DNA of 64,000 nt from Lottia gigantea (lineage: Eukaryota; Mollusca; Gastropoda; Lottiidae): assembly GCF_000327385.1 (NCBI RefSeq), contig NW_008708133.1, positions 2,122,713-2,186,712 of the forward strand, in the 5' to 3' direction. Position 1 is the first letter of the stretch, and each line of letters starts with the position of its first letter. Position numbers and translations under genes: made by a program. Below the pieces are notes generated by a model. That model had not been told where the DNA came from. It made no database searches and saw nothing but the letters and a program-made list of their open reading frames with translations. This document shows positions 60,801 to 64,000 of this stretch, one piece after another.

Positions 60801-63800
60801 TTATTCTTTAAATATTTCATTTAAACCATTCAGTTTGACTTTTAATTTTGATTTATTTTGTTTAGCATCAACATCAACAAGATTCTACCCAATTAGAAGG
60901 TTTAAGACAACAATTGAACCAAGTAAAGGTTAATTTCGTTTTATTTTGTGGTTTGGTACAGACAGCTGCATTCACATCTAAGATATCACTTCCTTTTCCA
61001 AAGATCATTGCTTTTGTCAATGCTTATCCACTATGTTGTTCAAAGGACTGTAAGAGGTTTTCTAATCTTTTATGTCTATCACGTCAAAAATGTGTAGTAA
61101 ATGCTTGTCTGGAAAGCTATCTTTACATTTTCTCTTGCTTTTATGAAAACACTTTAAAGGTCAATCCATTCTTTCTTGTCTGATCTTGTTAGTACTTATG
61201 ACTTGTCACCTTCCAAGATCTGCCTTTTCTCTTTCATGCCTGTCTTATTTCTATATCCTTCATACTTTGTCTTAGAAAATATTATTTAAGAGCTATAAGT
61301 ATACCAACAAGCGGTACTATCAAATGGAGAGATGTGTTCAAGTGATTAATAGGATGTACAAGTCTTGAATTATTTTAATTAATGTCTATCTAATGTGTGC
61401 ATTTAACAAAATATCTTGTTTAAGCTTCATTTACATACTAAAGGCATTGAGTTTTGCACAAAAATTGAAATTTCAACTCCAAAATAGAATCTTTGATTAC
61501 CTTTTGGTTTATGAAAATGCAAACTTATGAAATAGTTGTAGTAAATGTGAAATTCTGACCTCATTGATGTCGGCGAGTAAGGTAATATTATAGTTCATTT
61601 GATTGATGGTAATAGAAAATAAAATAAAGAAATAACTGAAGATATGCAAATTCACAGATTAGGATGAATTATTATCACTTAGTTACATTTGATATTTAGT
61701 CATAGTTAATTGATCATATTGAAAATTGGTTTATTATTTGATAGAAAAAATATACTATTGTGTAGGACAATATTTATGGCATGATTTTTAAGAGCAATTT
61801 AAGTCTACATTTGACACCATAATATAGAAAATCTTTCATTTTTGCCACTTGAGAGTTGTATATATGATATTTAAATTCTAGTTAAGATTGAAGTGCGACA
61901 AACAGTTTTAACAGTATTAGATAAATTAAAACAAACTCAAGGTTTACTCAATCTGAATGTTTGCTTTTTGATAAAAGGTTTTTTTTACTTATTTTATATT
62001 GCTATAATGTATGATATTGATATTTCATGCATGTTATTTCAATATGAATGCTGATTCGAAAGCAATGAAAAAGTGCATGGTGTGCTTTTAATAACAACTT
62101 AATTTAGGTATATGAAAAGAGTCAAAAACTTCAATAATGCATCATTTATAAGCGTTAAGTTAGTGGAAAAAATTTAAAAAAAGAACAATTCACTTTGCTT
62201 GCAAGTAAAACTAATTGTATTTGTTCTAGACAAGTTTATAATGTGTCCAATGTAGCTTATAATTTTCATATTTGGTATATTTATTACTTAAACTCCTTAA
62301 ACATAAGTGGATAGTTTTTGTATTGAATCTTGTTGGAAAGTGCAGACTTCTCCTTGCTTAATCATAATAATGATATCACACGTTACATTAAATATGATAA
62401 TGTATGAAAATACTTAAAAAGTAGATGTTAATTGTTTGACAGTATTTATAATACAGCTTACTAATCTAATTTCAAAACAAAAACTTTTTACATCAAGAAA
62501 TCATGAAAATTGCAATTTTATAGCTGATGAAATATGAATAATCTGCCATATTTATGTGGACTCATTGAAAGAAAATCAATCAGTATGAATTGAAACAGCT
62601 GGTCTTGCATATATAACATATTTTATATATATATATATATGTTATTTATACAATGAATTTACAAGTTATAAAGACAATAGGAAGATGTTTGTAGGCGTAA
62701 TTTCTAAATGACATATTTTCAATGTCTATTTTTATCAAGAGTAAATTATAACTTAAATTCCACTGGCAGCTTTTCCAACAAAATGTTTTTGCTACAGTCA
62801 TATGATTCTGAACTTCAAAAATTTACAGGTACTATAAACCTGCCATCTTAGACTGATATTTTAATATATATCATAACATATTTATAAAATTAGTAATATA
62901 ACTCTTGTGTATTATTTCAGAATTCCAATGTGGCTGCTGTAAACCAACAACAAGTGCAACAACAAGAAGGAGGGAATCAACTTATTCAACAACAACCTCT
63001 AGTAGTCGCACAACAGCCTGTGGGAAATGCAAAACAACCTATTGTAGACCAGCAAGCCCATCAACAACAACCAAATCAACCAGTTGTTGGCATAGATGGA
63101 GTCAAAGATGTACCAAATCCAGCTGATCAACAACAGCAACAGCAGCATCAACAACAGGAAAACATGCAGGTGAGTTCCAACATATTTACTCATTTATTCC
63201 ATCAAAACAGGATACAATTGTAGTATGACAAGCTATAAAACACTGGCTCGGATTGCCTTAGAGACTGTATCAGAATAAAAAAGTGGTACATATAATAAAC
63301 ACAAATCCTTCATAGAATAAATAAATAATTTCACAGAACAAATTAAATTGCAATAATGATTTGAGAATCTTATTCAAAAGTTCGGGTCTATAGGAATATA
63401 AGTTTCAGTTTTTTTACTTTTAAAATAGACACACTTCCTTCCCTGAAAATTCACTTGAAAATTACCTTCTTTTAGTACCAAAAATTCAAAGACAAAACTT
63501 CAGGACGTTTTACATGCACTTTATATTGATACGAAAAAAGTATGTTTTGATTTACACTGTTAAACTTTCATGTTGTGACTTTCAATTACATTTAGCAAGT
63601 AAATCAGGGTGGTCAACAACAAGTTAATAATGGACAACAAAATGTTGGTGATGGATTATTAGTTGATGCCAAGAATCAAGTTTTACAAATAGATCAACAA
63701 GTAGGACAGATTGGTATGTGTAAAACTGAAATTATTTAACTTCTAAAAATAAATTTAAGGAATAATTATATGTTAAAAAGCAAGTTTCATTATGGTAAAC

Positions 63801-64000
63801 TCATGTTTTAATTATTTACCAACAGTATCTTGAAAAATACTTAGAGCACTATATTCTGTTGATATCAATTTGGCTGGCATTTAACATTATTGAATCGTGC
63901 CACAAATTGCCTGTAATTTTTTGTAAATTTCACTATTTAATTGCTTTCCTTCTACACAAACAGAGAACAGAAACAGATCATATACCTTATTACCTCATCC
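54697..64000 (+). CDS. GOLIM4: GOLIM4/GPP130-like Golgi integral membrane protein, 5' part, cut by window end
   Basis: Ten exons joined in phase: 54697-54868, 57495-57544, 58180-58233, 58417-58567, 58810-58892, 60023-60085, 60866-60928, 62921-63169, 63596-63713 and 63964 to the window edge, about 346 residues so far. A 9-residue tail is followed by a membrane segment (about 10-29), then a luminal coiled coil (about 32-212) and Gln-rich sequence. LRNAQNQAERYRREEE..SQLQDV aligns with LRKAEAVALKYQQHQE..AQLQVV of human GOLIM4, a cis-Golgi protein that cycles through endosomes and influences retrograde traffic. The start is the first ATG with an in-frame membrane segment. GOLM1/GOLM2 share the architecture but match less well. 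The acidic C-terminal part lies beyond the window. Confidence 0.8.
55398..56172. mobile_element. Possible DNA-transposon remnant with inverted ends
   Basis: TAACCTATTTTCGTGGAT at 55398 and its near-inverse TTTCCACGAAATTAGGTTA ending near 56172; a third related CACCTATTTTCGTGTA lies at 55598. Lies in GOLIM4 intron 1, directly before the transposase fragment. Confidence 0.4.
56328..56913 (+). pseudogene. MULE-type transposase C-terminal fragment, one frameshift
   Basis: First frame (56328-56625) gives LPYLPAEHIVAAFKRLKDRY and YLESTWIANSVWSVYDWSVY; the second (about 56625-56913) gives VRTNNDVEGWHTRLNQRAKR. RTNNDVEGWH is a highly conserved motif of MULE-like transposases and derived host proteins. 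A single frame change near 56625 separates two otherwise open halves, so the copy is dead but not very old. The N-terminal catalytic part is absent. Lies in GOLIM4 intron 1, same strand. Confidence 0.7.
57495..57544 (+). CDS. GOLIM4: GOLIM4-like exon 2
   Basis: Residues 58-74, DVLKAKDDLQERCESER, heptad-like coiled coil. 50 nt between TTTCAG and GTAAGT. Confidence 0.8.
58180..58233 (+). CDS. GOLIM4: GOLIM4-like exon 3
   Basis: Residues 75-92, QEFVSRINSLNQQQKMLK. 54 nt, TTACAG acceptor and AAG/GTGATT donor, phase 0. Confidence 0.78.
58417..58567 (+). CDS. GOLIM4: GOLIM4-like exon 4, central coiled coil
   Basis: Residues 93-142. Dense Glu/Gln/Lys heptads (MEAENGRLQQELQKLK; EFQQLKQEKELEIASIK), like the KYLQLQQEKEQELSKLK block of human GOLIM4. 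Donor AAGG/GTATGC. Confidence 0.85.
58810..58892 (+). CDS. GOLIM4: GOLIM4-like exon 5
   Basis: Residues 143-170: DQVANYQRQNEQLQNEISSL then KTQLQNSQ; coiled coil. Acceptor TTGTAG, donor CAG/GTTAGT. Confidence 0.82.
59358..59969 (-). mobile_element. Tandem-core element 13 (171-bp-type), reverse
   Basis: Reads in reverse from AGATAGCTTGCGAGGCAAGG (59969) through about three monomers to GACGGACGGACGGACCGACC and CATGTGGGCGTATAAT near 59358. Sits in GOLIM4 intron 5. Confidence 0.82.
60023..60085 (+). CDS. GOLIM4: GOLIM4-like exon 6
   Basis: Residues 171-191, GQIQYDQTVITNLDQELVKL then K. 63 nt, CTCAG acceptor, AAG/GTTTTA donor. Confidence 0.75.
60866..60928 (+). CDS. GOLIM4: GOLIM4-like exon 7
   Basis: Residues 192-212, HQHQQDSTQLEGLRQQLNQV then K; end of the coiled coil. 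TTTAG acceptor, AAG/GTTAAT donor, phase 0. Confidence 0.75.
62623..62642. repeat. (TA)n microsatellite
   Basis: About nine TA units at 62623-62642, bracketed by ATATAACATAT and its inverse, so it can form a hairpin. Confidence 0.8.
62921..63169 (+). CDS. GOLIM4: GOLIM4-like exon 8, Gln-rich
   Basis: Residues 213-295, about one third glutamine, with poly-Gln runs near the end (ADQQQQQQHQQQENMQ). Low-complexity linker after the coiled coil, comparable to the Gln/Glu-rich luminal region of GOLIM4. Donor CAG/GTGAGT. Confidence 0.82.
63596..63713 (+). CDS. GOLIM4: GOLIM4-like exon 9, Gln-rich
   Basis: Residues 296-334: QVNQGGQQQVNNGQQNVGDG, then LLVDAKNQVLQIDQQVGQI. TTTAG acceptor, ATTG/GTATGT donor. 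Confidence 0.8.
63964..64000 (+). CDS. GOLIM4: GOLIM4-like exon 10, truncated by window edge
   Basis: After ACAAACAG the frame continues ENRNRSYTLLPH to the last base. The exon end is outside the window. Confidence 0.65.

Noticed and set aside
61882-61941. Exon-like segment TTCTAG/...CAAACTCAAG/GT in GOLIM4 intron 7, coiled-coil-like in one frame
   Set aside because: The flanking exons are phase 0; in that phase the segment has a stop, and the open frame would need phase 1. Treated as a pseudo-exon.

Overview
The window looks like an AT-rich (about two-thirds A+T) intron-rich animal genome, most likely a mollusc. Three things point there: two split metazoan genes; a degenerate Nimb/I-type LINE, a clade best known from snails; and a very abundant dispersed family built on an AAGGGCAATAACTC core with tandem ~160-171 bp monomers, as in pearl/HINE-type elements of bivalves and gastropods. 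No viral or LTR element, rRNA, intact tRNA or CRISPR array was recognised.

Gene 1 (minus strand, coding 29261 down to 11216) is a complete endothelin-converting-enzyme-like M13 zinc metalloprotease. I could thread 17 coding exons with matching splice phases into a 771-residue type II membrane protein with HELTH, ENIAD and CEVW intact. An in-frame alternative 5' exon lies 22 kb upstream (51419-51463), and a possible non-coding first exon lies near 54.3 kb, so the primary transcript may span about 43 kb. Gene 2 (plus strand, 54697 to the window edge) is the 5' part of a GOLIM4/GPP130-like Golgi protein: a short cytosolic tail, one membrane segment, a coiled coil, then Gln-rich exons. The two genes appear head to head, with their 5' ends roughly 0.4 kb apart if the 54.3 kb exon is real.

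By region: 1-11 kb is flanking sequence with a tRNA-derived SINE, 27-bp and 54-bp tandem repeats, a 2.3-kb repeat element with an exact 162-bp ladder, an isolated MADF-domain fragment and a long hairpin. 11.2-29.3 kb is the protease body; its introns hold a second SINE, a 171-bp array with higher-order structure, a 979-bp CAG..CTG terminal-inverted-repeat transposon and a 40-bp x17 minisatellite. 29.3-51.4 kb (intronic if the 5' exon is used) holds an old plus-strand LINE fossil broken by a younger minus-strand Nimb-like LINE with a 14-bp target duplication, then a dense hub (39-48.7 kb) of at least seven tandem-core elements. One of these contains a second repeat element carrying four perfect NRF-1 consensus palindromes at 109-bp spacing, and beside it sits a hammerhead-like motif of Penelope type. 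51-54 kb has TTAA-flanked MITEs. 54.7-64 kb is the GOLIM4 gene, with a MULE-type transposase fragment in intron 1 and a reverse tandem-core element in intron 5.

The most unusual feature is the dispersed tandem-core family. Its ends carry hairpins and subterminal inverted repeats, and two different monomers (162 and 171 bp) share the same ends. I read it as a non-autonomous Helitron/Helentron-like element that carries satellite arrays into introns.
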